Assembly (NCBI RefSeq): GCF_009176725.1
Contig: NZ_AP020337.1
Span: 5,091,501 to 5,155,500 of the forward strand
Reading direction: 5' to 3'
DNA from: Pseudomonas sp. KUIN-1
GTDB taxonomy: Bacteria > Pseudomonadota > Gammaproteobacteria > Pseudomonadales > Pseudomonadaceae
DNA length: 64,000 nt
Of the stretch, positions 8,634-17,864 are shown piece by piece. The position numbers were made by a program, and so were the translations under genes. Within the stretch, counting starts at the first letter, position 1. Every line of letters starts with the position of its first letter. The notes under the pieces were generated by a model, which ran no database searches, had not been told where the DNA came from, and saw only the letters and a program-made list of their open reading frames with translations.

Positions 8634-8686
8634 CTATCGTTCCTCACGCTCCAGCGTGGGAATGCATTTCCGGACGCTCCGCGTCC
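8634..8686 (-). repeat. Two-hairpin intergenic repeat, copy 2 (inverted)
   Basis: This copy is in inverted orientation relative to copy 1. It begins CTATCGTTCC and ends GGACGCTCCGCGTCC. Its second stem reads CACGCT-CC-AGCGTG instead of the TGCCAA type, yet still pairs. Confidence 0.75.
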
Positions 8687-8716
8687 AATCTCGACTTACG
8701 ATGCGGCGAAGAGTGT

Positions 8717-8766
8717 GACGCAAAGCGTCCAGAACGGCATGCCAACGCGGAGCGTTGACACGATAG
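8717..8766 (+). repeat. Two-hairpin intergenic repeat, copy 3
   Basis: This copy is nearly identical to copy 1 over 50 bases, with three visible substitutions. It has the same order of GACGC stem, spacer and GCATGCCAACGCGGAGC block, and ends CACGATAG. Confidence 0.8.
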
Positions 8767-8796
8767 TCCGCAGATAATCGGCACGATCATCAGCCA

Positions 8797-8840
8797 CAAA
8801 AAGAAGGGCCAGGTATCGCTACCTGGCCCTTCCTGTTTTT
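8797..8840 (-). terminator. Strong rho-independent terminator of lipA
   Basis: The arms GAAGGGCCAGGTA (8803-8815) and TACCTGGCCCTTC (8820-8832) form a perfect 13-bp stem with a four-base loop. On the minus strand the stem is followed by TTTTTGTGG, which gives lipA a terminator. On the plus strand CTGTTTTT follows, so it may work in both directions. Confidence 0.9.
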
Positions 8841-8851
8841 GCGGCGTGCTG

Positions 8852-9859
8852 TCAGAGCATCGCTTTGGCGATCTTGGCCTGCTCGTCGGCGTGGTACGAA
8901 GAGCGTACCAGCGGCCCGGATGCGACGTTCTTGAAGCCCATCTTGTAGCCTTCTTCGGCGAACCAGGCAAAGGTGTCGGGGTGGACAAAGCGCTGCACGG
9001 GCAAGTGATTGCGTGAAGGCTGCAGGTATTGACCCAGGGTCAGCATGTCGATGTCGTGTTCGCGCATGCGCTGCATGACTTCGATGACTTCTTCGTCGGT
9101 CTCGCCCAACCCCAGCATCAGCCCGGACTTGGTCGGTACATGCGGGACCATCTGCTTGAAGCGCTGCAGCAGGGTCAGCGACCACTGGTAGTCCGACCCC
9201 GGACGCGCAGCCTTGTACAGACGCGGTACGGTTTCCAGGTTGTGGTTGAACACGTCCGGCGGCTCGGCGGCGGTGATTTCCAGCGCCACGTCCATCCGGC
9301 CACGGTAATCGGGCACCAGCGTTTCGAGCTGCACGCCCGGCGACAGCAGGCGGATTTCACGGATGCAGTCGGCGAAGTGCTGAGCACCACCGTCACGCAG
9401 GTCGTCACGGTCAACCGAGGTGATCACCACGTACTTCAGGCGCAGGTCGGCAATCGCGATGGCGAGGCTCTTCGGTTCGTTGACGTCGAGCGGCTTCGGA
9501 CGACCATGGCCCACGTCACAGAACGGGCAGCGACGGGTGCAGATGTCGCCCATGATCATGAACGTTGCAGTACCACCGGAGAAGCATTCGCCCAGGTTGG
9601 GGCAGGACGCCTCTTCACAGACGCTGTGCAGCTTGTGCTTGCGCAGCAATTGCTTGATACGGTCGACTTCCGGAGAAACCGGGATGCGCACGCGAATCCA
9701 GTCGGGTTTCTTCGGCAGATCTACCGTCGGGATGATCTTGACCGGGATGCGCGCAACCTTTTCCGCTCCGCGCAGCTTGACGCCCGCTTCGACTTTCGGA
9801 CGGGCCACTCGCTCGGAAACATCCAGCGTCGGGATCAGGGTTTGCACGGTGTCAGTCAT
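8852..9859 (-). CDS. lipA: Lipoyl synthase
   Basis: LipA is a radical-SAM enzyme that inserts two sulfurs into protein-bound octanoyl groups to make lipoyl cofactors. The 335-residue protein shows both iron-sulfur clusters. The auxiliary cluster cysteines lie in [12 protein letters not shown], and the radical-SAM CxxxCxxC motif is CTRRCPFC. It overlaps lipB by 8 bases on the same strand, so the two are translated together. A strong terminator follows the gene. The order lipB-lipA after ybeD and dacA is the same as in E. coli. Confidence 0.97.
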
Positions 9860-10508
9860 AATGGTTTATTCCGCCCGTAAGGGTCGCCTGCTCAGCGTAG
9901 TCGAGGTGTTTGACGAGCTGCGCACGCAGTCGGGCACTTACCTCGGAAAATTCTATCTGCCCTGCCTGATCGCTCAGTTGGGTCATGGCCAGCCCGGCGT
10001 ATCCGCACGGGTTGATGCGGCGGAACGGCTCAAGGTCCATGTCGACGTTCAACGCCAGACCATGAAACGAGCAGCCGTTGCGAATGCGCAGACCGAGCGA
10101 CGCTATCTTCGCGCCGTCGACGTATACGCCAGGGGCATCAGCCTTGGCTGCTGCCTTGACGCCGTAGTCGGCGAGCAAGGCGATGAGGGTGTTCTCGATC
10201 CGGGTGACCAGATCGCGAACGCCGAAACCAAGGCGCCTGACGTCCAGCATCAGGTAAGCGACCAGTTGGCCCGGGCCATGATAAGTCACTTGGCCGCCAC
10301 GATCGACCTGTACGACAGGAATATTACCCGGCAGCAGCAAATGCTCGGCCTTGCCGGACTGTCCCTGGGTGAAAACCGGCGGATGCTGAACCAGCCAGAC
10401 CTCATCGGCAGCCTCGCGGCCACGCTCGTCGGTAAAGCGCTTCATGGCGTGCCAGGCGGTTTCGTAATCGATCAGGCCCAGATCACGAAAACCCAGCGTA
10501 CCCGCCAT
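9852..10508 (-). CDS. lipB: Octanoyltransferase
   Basis: LipB transfers octanoate from acyl carrier protein to lipoyl-dependent enzymes. The 218-residue protein has the family motif [21 protein letters not shown] and, further on, [24 protein letters not shown], which holds the catalytic lysine. Its start codon overlaps the stop of the upstream DUF493 gene (TGATG at 10506-10510). Its 3' end overlaps lipA. The three genes form one tight operon. Confidence 0.97.
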
Positions 10509-10783
10509 CAGAGCACCATGTGCACGAAACCCGTAGCGCGCAAGGCACTATTGATATCGCGCAACTGGTCTTCGCCGGTAGCGACAATGTGCAGTTGCAC
10601 AGTGGTGTATTTGCCGTTGCTGCTCTGACGCTCGGCGAGCGTCTTGAGGTCGACCGTGGCATGCTTTTCAAGCACTTCCATCACGGCCGCCGTAAAGCCC
10701 ACACTGGTGTCACCGATCACCTTGATCGGGTAGTCATTGCAGGGAAATTCTATTTTGTGCGACTTGATGTCGGTATCAGTCAT
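10508..10783 (-). CDS. ybeD: YbeD-like DUF493 protein
   Basis: This small cytoplasmic protein of 91 residues belongs to the YbeD/DUF493 family, with an ACT-like fold and unknown biochemical role. The ATG at 10783 (MTDTDIKSHKIEFPCNDYPIK) is preferred over an upstream start at 10819, because the family begins near KIEFPC and the usual length is about 90. It lies between dacA and lipB, the same neighbourhood as in E. coli. Confidence 0.92.
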   Translation of the reverse strand: MTDTDIKSHKIEFPCNDYPIKVIGDTSVGFTAAVMEVLEKHATVDLKTLAERQSSNGKYTTVQLHIVATGEDQLRDINSALRATGFVHMVL

Positions 10784-10818
10784 GGCAGTAAAGGTCTCAC
10801 AAGCCGTGACGACGGACA

Positions 10819-10849
10819 CGCGGCCCGCTCAGATCATGAGCAGGCCGCG
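10819..10849. other. Long inverted repeat between dacA and ybeD
   Basis: The arms CGCGGCC-C-GCTCA and TGAGC-A-GGCCGCG pair over 13 positions with one mismatch around the loop GATCA. The hairpin lies in the only sizeable gap between dacA and ybeD. No T-tract follows on the minus strand (TGTCCGTCGT), so a simple intrinsic terminator is unlikely. RNA processing or attenuation is possible. Confidence 0.7.
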
Positions 10850-10873
10850 AGAAGGTCGGCATTGGTTACTGGA

Positions 10874-12034
10874 TCAGTTGAACAAGCCGTAGAAGAACAG
10901 GCGGATGCTATCCCACACGCGGCGGAAAATACCACCTTCCTCAACCCCATCGAGCGCAATCAGATTGGCGGTGTGAACCACCTGATCGTCTTTCTTGACC
11001 TCGACCTTGCCGATCACGTCGCCCTTGGCGATTGGCGCAACGAGTTGCGGGTTCATGGTCATGCTGGCAGACAGCTTCTTCATGTCGCCTTTTGGCATGG
11101 TCATGCTCAGATCTTCAGCCAGACCGGCCTTGACCTGACGCTCGGTGCCTTTCCAGACCGTGGCCTGGGCCAGCTCGGTGCCCTTCTGATAGAAGTTCTG
11201 GGTTTCGAAGAAACGGAAGCCATAGGTCAGCAGCTTCTGGGTTTCCGCCGCACGGGCCTGTTCGCTGTTGGTGCCGAACACCACGGCGATCAGGCGCATG
11301 CCGTCACGTACTGCCGAGGACACCATGCAGTAGCCGGCTTCATCGGTGTGACCGGTTTTCAGACCGTCAACGGTCTTGTCGCGCCACAGCAGCAGGTTAC
11401 GGTTAGGCTGTTTGATGCCGTTCCAGAAGAACTCCTTCTGCGAGTAGATCGCATAGTGAGCCGGGTCCTCGTGAATGATCGCGCGTGCCAGGATCGCCAT
11501 GTCGTGAGCCGACGAGTAGTGCTCAGGGTTCGGCAGACCGGTCGGGTTCATGAAGTGGCTGTTGGTCATGCCCAGGTCGCCGGCAGTCTTGTTCATCATG
11601 TCGGCGAAGGCGTCTTCGCTGCCGGCGATGTGCTCGGAGATCGCGACACTGGCGTCGTTACCCGACTGGATGATGATGCCGTGCAACAGGTCGCTGACCG
11701 TGACCTGGCTGCCGACCTTGATGAACATCCGCGAACCGCCTGTGCGCCAGGCGTTTTCACTGATCGTCACCGGATCGTTTTCGCCGATCTGGCCGCGACG
11801 GATTTCCAGGGTCGCGATGTAGGCGGTCATCAGCTTGGTCAGGCTGGCAGGAGCCAGACGCTGATCACCATTGTTCTCGACCAGGACATTGCCACTGGTG
11901 GCATCCATCAGCACGTAGGACTTGGCCGCCAGTTGCGGTGCAGCAGGCGTCATCTGCTCTGCCGCCCACACAGTCGGGGTGATAATCAGTGGAACAAGCA
12001 GGCACAAACGTTTTGCAAAGGTGGTGATGTTCAT
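10874..12034 (-). CDS. dacA: D-alanyl-D-alanine carboxypeptidase (PBP5 type)
   Basis: This 386-residue penicillin-binding protein trims the terminal D-alanine from peptidoglycan stem peptides. It has a cleavable signal ending TVWAA. The active-site motifs are SLTK (Ser64 and Lys67), SGN (124-126) and KTG (226-228). The C-terminal segment RRVWDSIRLFFYGLFN is the usual amphipathic membrane anchor. The ATG at 12034 is chosen because the frame upstream has no signal peptide. P. aeruginosa calls this gene dacC; the E. coli neighbours rlpA and ybeD support dacA. Confidence 0.95.
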   Translation of the reverse strand: MNITTFAKRLCLLVPLIITPTVWAAEQMTPAAPQLAAKSYVLMDATSGNVLVENNGDQRLAPASLTKLMTAYIATLEIRRGQIGENDPVTISENAWRTGGSRMFIKVGSQVTVSDLLHGIIIQSGNDASVAISEHIAGSEDAFADMMNKTAGDLGMTNSHFMNPTGLPNPEHYSSAHDMAILARAIIHEDPAHYAIYSQKEFFWNGIKQPNRNLLLWRDKTVDGLKTGHTDEAGYCMVSSAVRDGMRLIAVVFGTNSEQARAAETQKLLTYGFRFFETQNFYQKGTELAQATVWKGTERQVKAGLAEDLSMTMPKGDMKKLSASMTMNPQLVAPIAKGDVIGKVEVKKDDQVVHTANLIALDGVEEGGIFRRVWDSIRLFFYGLFN

Positions 12035-12275
12035 CCGTCTCTCGAGAATCCTAATGGGCAAACATGCCCTTGCGGGCAAAACTGAACAGACCGGCGAAGC
12101 GAAAACGCTTCGGTACGGCTCGTGGCGCCAGGCTGTAACCCTGGCTGACAAAGTCGCCTGTTCGACACACGACCTTGTGGGCAGTTACCTGCAACGCTTG
12201 CCCTGAAAGCAAATCTGCGCCGCGTGCGACTGCATATCGTCCCCCATTATTGCCGGGGAACGATTGTCGAAGAAC

Positions 12276-13304
12276 TTACTGATCCGATGTCACTACGCTC
12301 GGCTGACCCAGATTGGCCGACCTGACGCTGTTTTGCAGCTGCTGGGCTTCACCCTGCGTGTCGATCGGTCCCATCCGCACTCGATAGAGTGTTTGCTGAT
12401 TGCGCGCTATCGAGCTGACGAACACCGGCGCTCGAACCATCCCGCTCAATTTCGACCTCAGGAGTTCCGCAGCGTCCGGGTTGGCGAAGGCTCCCACCTG
12501 GAGAAACAGCCCAGCGGCTTGTCCTGAAGCGTTTTTTTTTGCGTCAACCTGCATCGGCACGACGGGTGCAGCGTGCTGCTGAGGCGGCGGTGTGTACTGC
12601 TCGACGGTGCCGGTCGAAGTGGACAGCGCAGGCGGCGTCGCCTGGGCAACGACCTGCGGCTGATTGAGCAACAGCGGCGCCGGACGACCCCGTTGCGCCC
12701 ACCATTCCTGCGGGTCGATACCCTCGACCTTGACCCGAGCCGTGCCGGTTTCGGCATAGCCGAGCTTTTTGGCGGCCGCGTAGGACAGGTCGATGATGCG
12801 GTCGGAATAGAACGGCCCGCGATCGTTGACGCGCAGGATCACCGTGCGATTGTTGTCCAGGTTGGTCACTTTGACGTAGCTGGGCAGCGGCAGGGTCTTG
12901 TGCGCGGCGCTCATGCCATACAGGTCATACACCTCGCCGTTGGCGGTGTTCTGGCCATGAAACTTGGTGCCATACCAGGAGGCGGTGCCCGAAGCGACGT
13001 AACGCTTGGCATCGCTCATCGGGAAGTAGGTCTTGCCCAGCACGGTGTACGGGTTGGCCTTGTAGGCCCCGGTGTGCAGGGTCGGCGTTGCGTCAGGGAT
13101 ACGCGAGACATCCACATCCCACCACGGCGCGCCGTCCTTGTGGGCTCTGTTGATGTCCAGGCCCGGCATCGAGCGCACAACTGCACCGCCTTTTGGCGGC
13201 TGCGACGACGTTGTGCGTGACGGCGACGAGCAACTGGCAACCAGCACTGCCAGGCCGGTCAGCGCCAGAAGCTTGAATGATTGAAGAATCGGCGATGCCC
13301 GCAT
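12276..13304 (-). CDS. rlpA: Septal/endolytic peptidoglycan transglycosylase RlpA
   Basis: RlpA is an outer-membrane lipoprotein; in P. aeruginosa it cleaves denuded glycan strands at the septum. The 342-residue product has a lipobox VASC near residue 25. A double-psi beta-barrel follows, from GTASWYGTKFHGQ to VILRVNDRGPF, with the catalytic His and Asp in this block. A Pro/Gln-rich linker leads to a C-terminal SPOR domain (GLFLQVGAFANPDAAELLRSKL). The ATG overlaps the stop of mltB by one base. A run of nine A residues in the coding strand (12532-12540) lies in the linker before SPOR. Confidence 0.95.
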   Translation of the reverse strand: MRASPILQSFKLLALTGLAVLVASCSSPSRTTSSQPPKGGAVVRSMPGLDINRAHKDGAPWWDVDVSRIPDATPTLHTGAYKANPYTVLGKTYFPMSDAKRYVASGTASWYGTKFHGQNTANGEVYDLYGMSAAHKTLPLPSYVKVTNLDNNRTVILRVNDRGPFYSDRIIDLSYAAAKKLGYAETGTARVKVEGIDPQEWWAQRGRPAPLLLNQPQVVAQATPPALSTSTGTVEQYTPPPQQHAAPVVPMQVDAKKNASGQAAGLFLQVGAFANPDAAELLRSKLSGMVRAPVFVSSIARNQQTLYRVRMGPIDTQGEAQQLQNSVRSANLGQPSVVTSDQ

Positions 13305-14311
13305 TACTTGACGCCTCGAGCTTGAACCAACGATTCAGACAGCTGATATACGGCCATGGCGTACATCACACTGCGGTTATAACGGGTGATTGCATAAAAA
13401 TTGTTCAAACCCAGCCAGTATTCAGGACCATTGTCGCCTTCCAGACGAAATGCCGTCACCGGCATATCGTCGCGCAGCGCATCATGACTCGCCCAGCCCA
13501 GCTGTCGCAACTCCCCGACCGACATTACCGGATCAAGCGCAGGACTCAACCCCTCGTCAACCCGGTCGCCACGGGCCGTGACGCGACTGACCACCGGCTG
13601 ACCGGCCACCCAGCCATGGCGTTTGAAATAGCTGGCGACACTGCCGATGGCATCGTCCGGGTCGGTCCAGATATTGATGTGACCGTCACCGTCGAAATCC
13701 ACCGCGTAGGCGCGGAAACTGCTCGGCATGAACTGCGGCAGCCCCATCGCCCCGGCGTAAGACCCCTTGAGGGTCAGGGGGTCGACCTGTTGCTCGCGCG
13801 CCAGCAGCAGAAACTCGCGCAGTTCCTTGCGGAAAAACTGGGCGCGCGGCGGGTAATCGAAGCCAAGCGTCGACAGGGCGTCGATCACCCGGTAATTACC
13901 GGTATTGCGGCCGAAGAAGGTTTCTACACCAATGATCGACACGATGATCTGCGCCGGCACGCCATATTCCTGCTCGGCACGCGCCAAGGCGGCCTCATGC
14001 TGACGCCAGAAGTCGACACCGCGAGCGATGCGCGTATCGGTGATGAACATCGGCCGATACTCTTTCCACTGCTTGACCCGTTCGGCCGGGCGGGAAATGG
14101 CATCGAGAATGGCCTGCTTGCGCTCGACCTCGCGGAACAGGCTCATCAACTGCTCACCGGCAAAGCCATGATCGCGGGTCAGCTCACCGACGAATTCCGC
14201 CACCTGGGGCGACCCATCATAGTCGCCCGCCAGCGCCTCTTGCACCGAGCCAAGGATGCCCACCAGACCGACCACCGGAGCATATCGAGCCCAGTTACGC
14301 ATTGCTTGCAT
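13304..14311 (-). CDS. mltB: Lytic murein transglycosylase B (SltB1-like)
   Basis: This soluble or periplasmic MltB-type transglycosylase cuts the glycan strand with formation of 1,6-anhydro ends. The ATG at 14311 follows AAGGTG at 8 bases, giving a 335-residue protein with a hydrophobic signal (YAPVVGLVGILGSVQEALA). No lipobox is present, matching SltB1 of P. aeruginosa. The catalytic glutamate is Glu130 in IIGVETFFGRNTG. The binding motif GAMGLPQFMPSSF is also present. It sits between rodA and rlpA in the cell-shape cluster. Confidence 0.93.
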   Translation of the reverse strand: MQAMRNWARYAPVVGLVGILGSVQEALAGDYDGSPQVAEFVGELTRDHGFAGEQLMSLFREVERKQAILDAISRPAERVKQWKEYRPMFITDTRIARGVDFWRQHEAALARAEQEYGVPAQIIVSIIGVETFFGRNTGNYRVIDALSTLGFDYPPRAQFFRKELREFLLLAREQQVDPLTLKGSYAGAMGLPQFMPSSFRAYAVDFDGDGHINIWTDPDDAIGSVASYFKRHGWVAGQPVVSRVTARGDRVDEGLSPALDPVMSVGELRQLGWASHDALRDDMPVTAFRLEGDNGPEYWLGLNNFYAITRYNRSVMYAMAVYQLSESLVQARGVK

Positions 14312-14328
14312 TGAATAGTTCACCTTAA

Positions 14329-15474
14329 TCAAACTTGAGCGATCCATTTACGATGTGTATGGATCGACATCAAAACCCCAAACGCTGACAGTAGGGTTAC
14401 GAGCGAAGTTCCGCCGTAGCTAATGAAGGGCAACGGCACCCCCACCACTGGCAGCAGGCCACTGACCATACCGATGTTGACGAAAACGTAAACAAAAAAC
14501 GTCATGGTCAACGCGCCGGCCAGCAGTTTGCCGAATAATGTCTGCGCCTGCGCAGTGATCACAAGCCCGCGGCCGATCAGCAGCATATAGATGATCAGCA
14601 GCGCACAGATGCCTACCAGGCCGAACTCTTCACCCAATACTGCAATGATGAAGTCGGTATGGCTTTCCGGCAGAAAGTCGAGGTGCGACTGGGTACCGAG
14701 CAACCAGCCTTTGCCGAACACGCCGCCCGAACCGATCGCAGCCTTTGACTGAATGATGTTCCAGCCGGTCCCCAGCGGATCGCTTTCGGGGTCCAGAAAG
14801 GTCAGTACGCGCTGCTTCTGGTAGTCGTGCATGAAGAAGAACCACATGGCCACCGCGGCCGGTATGGCCGCCGCCAGTACACTGATAATCCAGCGCCAGC
14901 GCAAACCGGCCATGAACAGCACGAAGGCACCCGACGCCAGAATCAGCAGTGACGTTCCCAGGTCGGGCTGGCGCACGATCAGAATGAACGGCACACCAAT
15001 CAGGGCGAGACTGACCGCCACGTGCTTCAAATGCGGCGGCAGCGTGCGCTTGGACAGGTACCAGGCGATGGTCGCCGGCATAATGATCTTGAGAAACTCC
15101 GAAGGCTGGAAGCGGATCACCCCGGGAATGTTGATCCAGCGCGTTGCGCCCATGGCGTTGTGGCCCATGACATCCACCACCACCAGCAGCAGCACGCCGA
15201 TGACATACAGCACCGGCACCCAGCGCGCCATGAAGCGCGGCTCCAGCTGGGCGATCACCACCATTGCCACCAGACCGATGCCGAACGAACTGGCCTGTTT
15301 GATCAGCAGGTCCCAGTTCTTGCCGCTGGCCGAATACAGCACGAACAGGCTGCCCGCCGCCAGCGTCAGCAGCAGGATCAGCAATGGGCCATCGATATGA
15401 ATGCGCTGCAGAAACGTGGCGCGGCGACGCATCACGTCTTCACTGGACAGGATGCGGTCGAAATTACTCTTCAC
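14329..15474 (-). CDS. rodA: Rod-shape peptidoglycan polymerase RodA
   Basis: RodA is the SEDS-family glycosyltransferase that works with PBP2 to build the side wall. The 381-residue protein has about ten membrane spans and the conserved RWI...RFQPSEFLKI block. A large periplasmic loop includes GSGGVFGKGWLLGTQSHLDFLPESHTDFI. The end is the usual VPLPFISYGGTSL. The start at 15474 overlaps mrdA by 11 bases. An internal ATG at 15432 (MRRRATFL) is an alternative start and would remove that overlap. Confidence 0.96.
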   Translation of the reverse strand: MKSNFDRILSSEDVMRRRATFLQRIHIDGPLLILLLTLAAGSLFVLYSASGKNWDLLIKQASSFGIGLVAMVVIAQLEPRFMARWVPVLYVIGVLLLVVVDVMGHNAMGATRWINIPGVIRFQPSEFLKIIMPATIAWYLSKRTLPPHLKHVAVSLALIGVPFILIVRQPDLGTSLLILASGAFVLFMAGLRWRWIISVLAAAIPAAVAMWFFFMHDYQKQRVLTFLDPESDPLGTGWNIIQSKAAIGSGGVFGKGWLLGTQSHLDFLPESHTDFIIAVLGEEFGLVGICALLIIYMLLIGRGLVITAQAQTLFGKLLAGALTMTFFVYVFVNIGMVSGLLPVVGVPLPFISYGGTSLVTLLSAFGVLMSIHTHRKWIAQV

Positions 15475-17359
15475 GGGCCGCAGCCTCCAGATTCAGGGAA
15501 CCGGCGTACTCGGGTTTGAGATGGCCGTTTTCGTCGAGCAGCCAGGCGTCCAGGACCTGACGCACGACGGGTGCAGCAACGCCGGAACCGGACTCGCCGT
15601 TCTCGACCATCACTGCAACAACGATTTTCGGGTTATCAGCCGGGGCGAAGCCGACGAACAAGGCGTGGTCGCGGTGGCGTTCCTGCACCTTGGTGCGGTC
15701 GTATTTCTCGCCCTGCTTGATGGCCACCACCTGGGCAGTACCGCTCTTGCCGGCAATCCGGTACTGCGCACCAATGGCGGCCTTGCGCGCCGTACCGCGC
15801 GCGCCGTGCATCACTTCCTGCATGCCATGGTTGACGCGTCCCCAGTTGGCCGGGTCGCGCAGCACGATGTCCGGCATCGGATTTTCATCAACAGGCGCCT
15901 TGCCTTCGATGGTTCTGGCCAGATGCGGCCGATTCCATACACCCTTGTTGGCCACCAGCGCGGTCGCCTGGGCCAGTTGCAAAGGCGTCGCCTGCATGTA
16001 GCCCTGACCAATCCCGAGAATCAGGGTTTCGCCAGGGAACCAGGCCTGACGGCGCGTGGCGCGCTTCCACTCGCGGGACGGCATCAGGCCGGGAGATTCT
16101 TCGAACATGTCCAGCGAGACCTTCTGCCCGATACCGAACTTGTTCATGTAGGTAGCCAGTCGATCAATGCCCACCTTGTGTGCCAGATCGTAGAAGTACG
16201 TGTCATTTGAACGCATGATCGCCGTATCCAGATCGACCCAGCCATCGCCGGTGCGGTTCCAGTTGCGGTACTTGTGATCATAATTGGGCAGTTGGTAATA
16301 GCCCGGATCGAATACCCGCGAGCCAGGCGTCACCGCACCGGTATCCAGCCCGGCAATCGCCACTGCAGGCTTGATGGTCGAGCCCGGCGGGTACAGCCCT
16401 CGCAGGATGCGGTTGAACAGCGGCCGGTCGATGGAATCGCGCAGCTCGGCATAGGCCTTGAAGCTGATGCCGGTGACAAACAGATTCGGATCGAAGCTCG
16501 GCGCACTGACCATCGCCAGCACTTCCCCGGTGGCCGGGTCCAGCGCGACGACCGCACCACGACGACCGCCCAGTGCCGCTTCGGCGGCTTCCTGAAGCTT
16601 GATGTCCAGGCTCAGGACGATGTCCTTGCCGGGGATCGGGTCGGTGCGCTTGAGCACACGCAATACGCGACCACGGGCGTTGGTCTCGACCTCTTCGTAG
16701 CCGACCTGACCATGCAGCTCGGGCTCGTAAAAGCGCTCGATGCCGGTCTTGCCGATATGGTGCGTGCCGCTGTAATTGATCGGGTCGAGGCTCTTGAGCT
16801 CTTTCTCGTTGATGCGCCCCATGTAGCCGACCGAGTGGGCAAAGTGCGGCCCTTGCGGGTAATGCCTGACCAGTTGCGCAACCACTTCGACGCCCGGCAG
16901 GCGGAACTGGTTGACGGCGATCAGGGCGATCTGTTCCTCGCTCAGCTCGAACAGGATGGGCACCGGCTCGAATGGCCGACGCCCCTGCTTCATGCGCTTT
17001 TCGAAGATGATGCGGTCGTCGGGGGTGAGCTGCAGGATCTCGACAATGGTGTCGAGCACGCTGGACCACTCGCCGGCGCGCTCACGGGTCATGCTGAGAC
17101 TGAAACTGGGCCGGTTATCGGCGACCACAACGCCGTTACGGTCGTAGATCAACCCGCGGCTGGGCGGAATCGGCTGAACGTGAACGCGGTTATTTTCCGA
17201 AAGCGTGGAGTGATACTCGTACTGGATGACCTGCAGGTAATACAACCGGGCAATCAGCACGCACACCAGCAACACCACCGCCACAGCACCGAACACGACC
17301 CTGCCGCGCACCAGGCGTGCGTCCTTTTCGTGGTCTTTGAGGCGGATCGGTTGAGACAT
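15464..17359 (-). CDS. mrdA: Penicillin-binding protein 2
   Basis: PBP2 is the class B transpeptidase of the elongation machinery and the partner of RodA. The 631-residue protein has a single N-terminal membrane anchor (VVFGAVAVVLLVCVLIARLYY). A dimerisation domain follows, then the transpeptidase domain with STIK (Ser327), SND and KSGTAQV. The ATG is at 17359, just after rlmH. The order rlmH-mrdA-rodA is conserved widely in gammaproteobacteria. Confidence 0.97.
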   Translation of the reverse strand: MSQPIRLKDHEKDARLVRGRVVFGAVAVVLLVCVLIARLYYLQVIQYEYHSTLSENNRVHVQPIPPSRGLIYDRNGVVVADNRPSFSLSMTRERAGEWSSVLDTIVEILQLTPDDRIIFEKRMKQGRRPFEPVPILFELSEEQIALIAVNQFRLPGVEVVAQLVRHYPQGPHFAHSVGYMGRINEKELKSLDPINYSGTHHIGKTGIERFYEPELHGQVGYEEVETNARGRVLRVLKRTDPIPGKDIVLSLDIKLQEAAEAALGGRRGAVVALDPATGEVLAMVSAPSFDPNLFVTGISFKAYAELRDSIDRPLFNRILRGLYPPGSTIKPAVAIAGLDTGAVTPGSRVFDPGYYQLPNYDHKYRNWNRTGDGWVDLDTAIMRSNDTYFYDLAHKVGIDRLATYMNKFGIGQKVSLDMFEESPGLMPSREWKRATRRQAWFPGETLILGIGQGYMQATPLQLAQATALVANKGVWNRPHLARTIEGKAPVDENPMPDIVLRDPANWGRVNHGMQEVMHGARGTARKAAIGAQYRIAGKSGTAQVVAIKQGEKYDRTKVQERHRDHALFVGFAPADNPKIVVAVMVENGESGSGVAAPVVRQVLDAWLLDENGHLKPEYAGSLNLEAAAREE

Positions 17360-17387
17360 TTAGGCCGTATTCACAGTAAAGACGATG

Positions 17388-17855
17388 CTACTTGTGATAA
17401 GGGTGCCCGGACAGGACCGTCCAGGCGCGATACATCTGCTCGCCGATCAGGATGCGCACCAGCGGGTGCGGCAGGGTCAGCGGCGACAGAGACCAGCGTT
17501 GTTCACTGCGGGCACAGACTTCAGGCGCCAGCCCCTCGGGGCCGCCGACCATCAGGTTGACCGTGCGCGCATCGAGACGCCAGCGATCGAGCTCGACCGC
17601 CAACTGTTCGGTGCTCCACGGTTTGCCATGCACTTCCAGCGTGACAATCCGCTCGCCCGGCTGCACTTTCGCCAGCATCGCCTCGCCTTCCTGACGGATA
17701 AAGCGCGCGACGTCGGCGTTTTTGCCTCGGGTATTGAGCGGGATTTCCACCAGTTCAAGCGCAAGCTCGGAGGGCATCCGCTTGGCATATTCGTGCCAAC
17801 CTTCTTCCACCCACTTGGGCATGCGCGAACCCACAGCGATCAGACGCAGACGCAC
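17388..17855 (-). CDS. rlmH: 23S rRNA pseudouridine-1915 N3-methyltransferase
   Basis: RlmH methylates pseudouridine 1915 in helix 69 of 23S rRNA, using SAM in a SPOUT fold. The 155-residue length is the family norm. The SAM-binding region LMVGGPEGL and the C-terminal LTLPHPLVRILIGEQMYRAW are present. The start codon is GTG at 17855, with AAGG about 8 bases upstream, overlapping the end of rsfS closely. It belongs to the nadD-rsfS-rlmH-mrdA-rodA series. Confidence 0.97.
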   Translation of the reverse strand: MRLRLIAVGSRMPKWVEEGWHEYAKRMPSELALELVEIPLNTRGKNADVARFIRQEGEAMLAKVQPGERIVTLEVHGKPWSTEQLAVELDRWRLDARTVNLMVGGPEGLAPEVCARSEQRWSLSPLTLPHPLVRILIGEQMYRAWTVLSGHPYHK

Positions 17856-17864
17856 ATCAAGACC

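Noticed and set aside
8562..8796. Possible CRISPR array, because of three similar units close together
   Set aside because: The units differ in orientation, spacers are not of equal length, and related copies occur singly elsewhere. They are dispersed intergenic palindromes.
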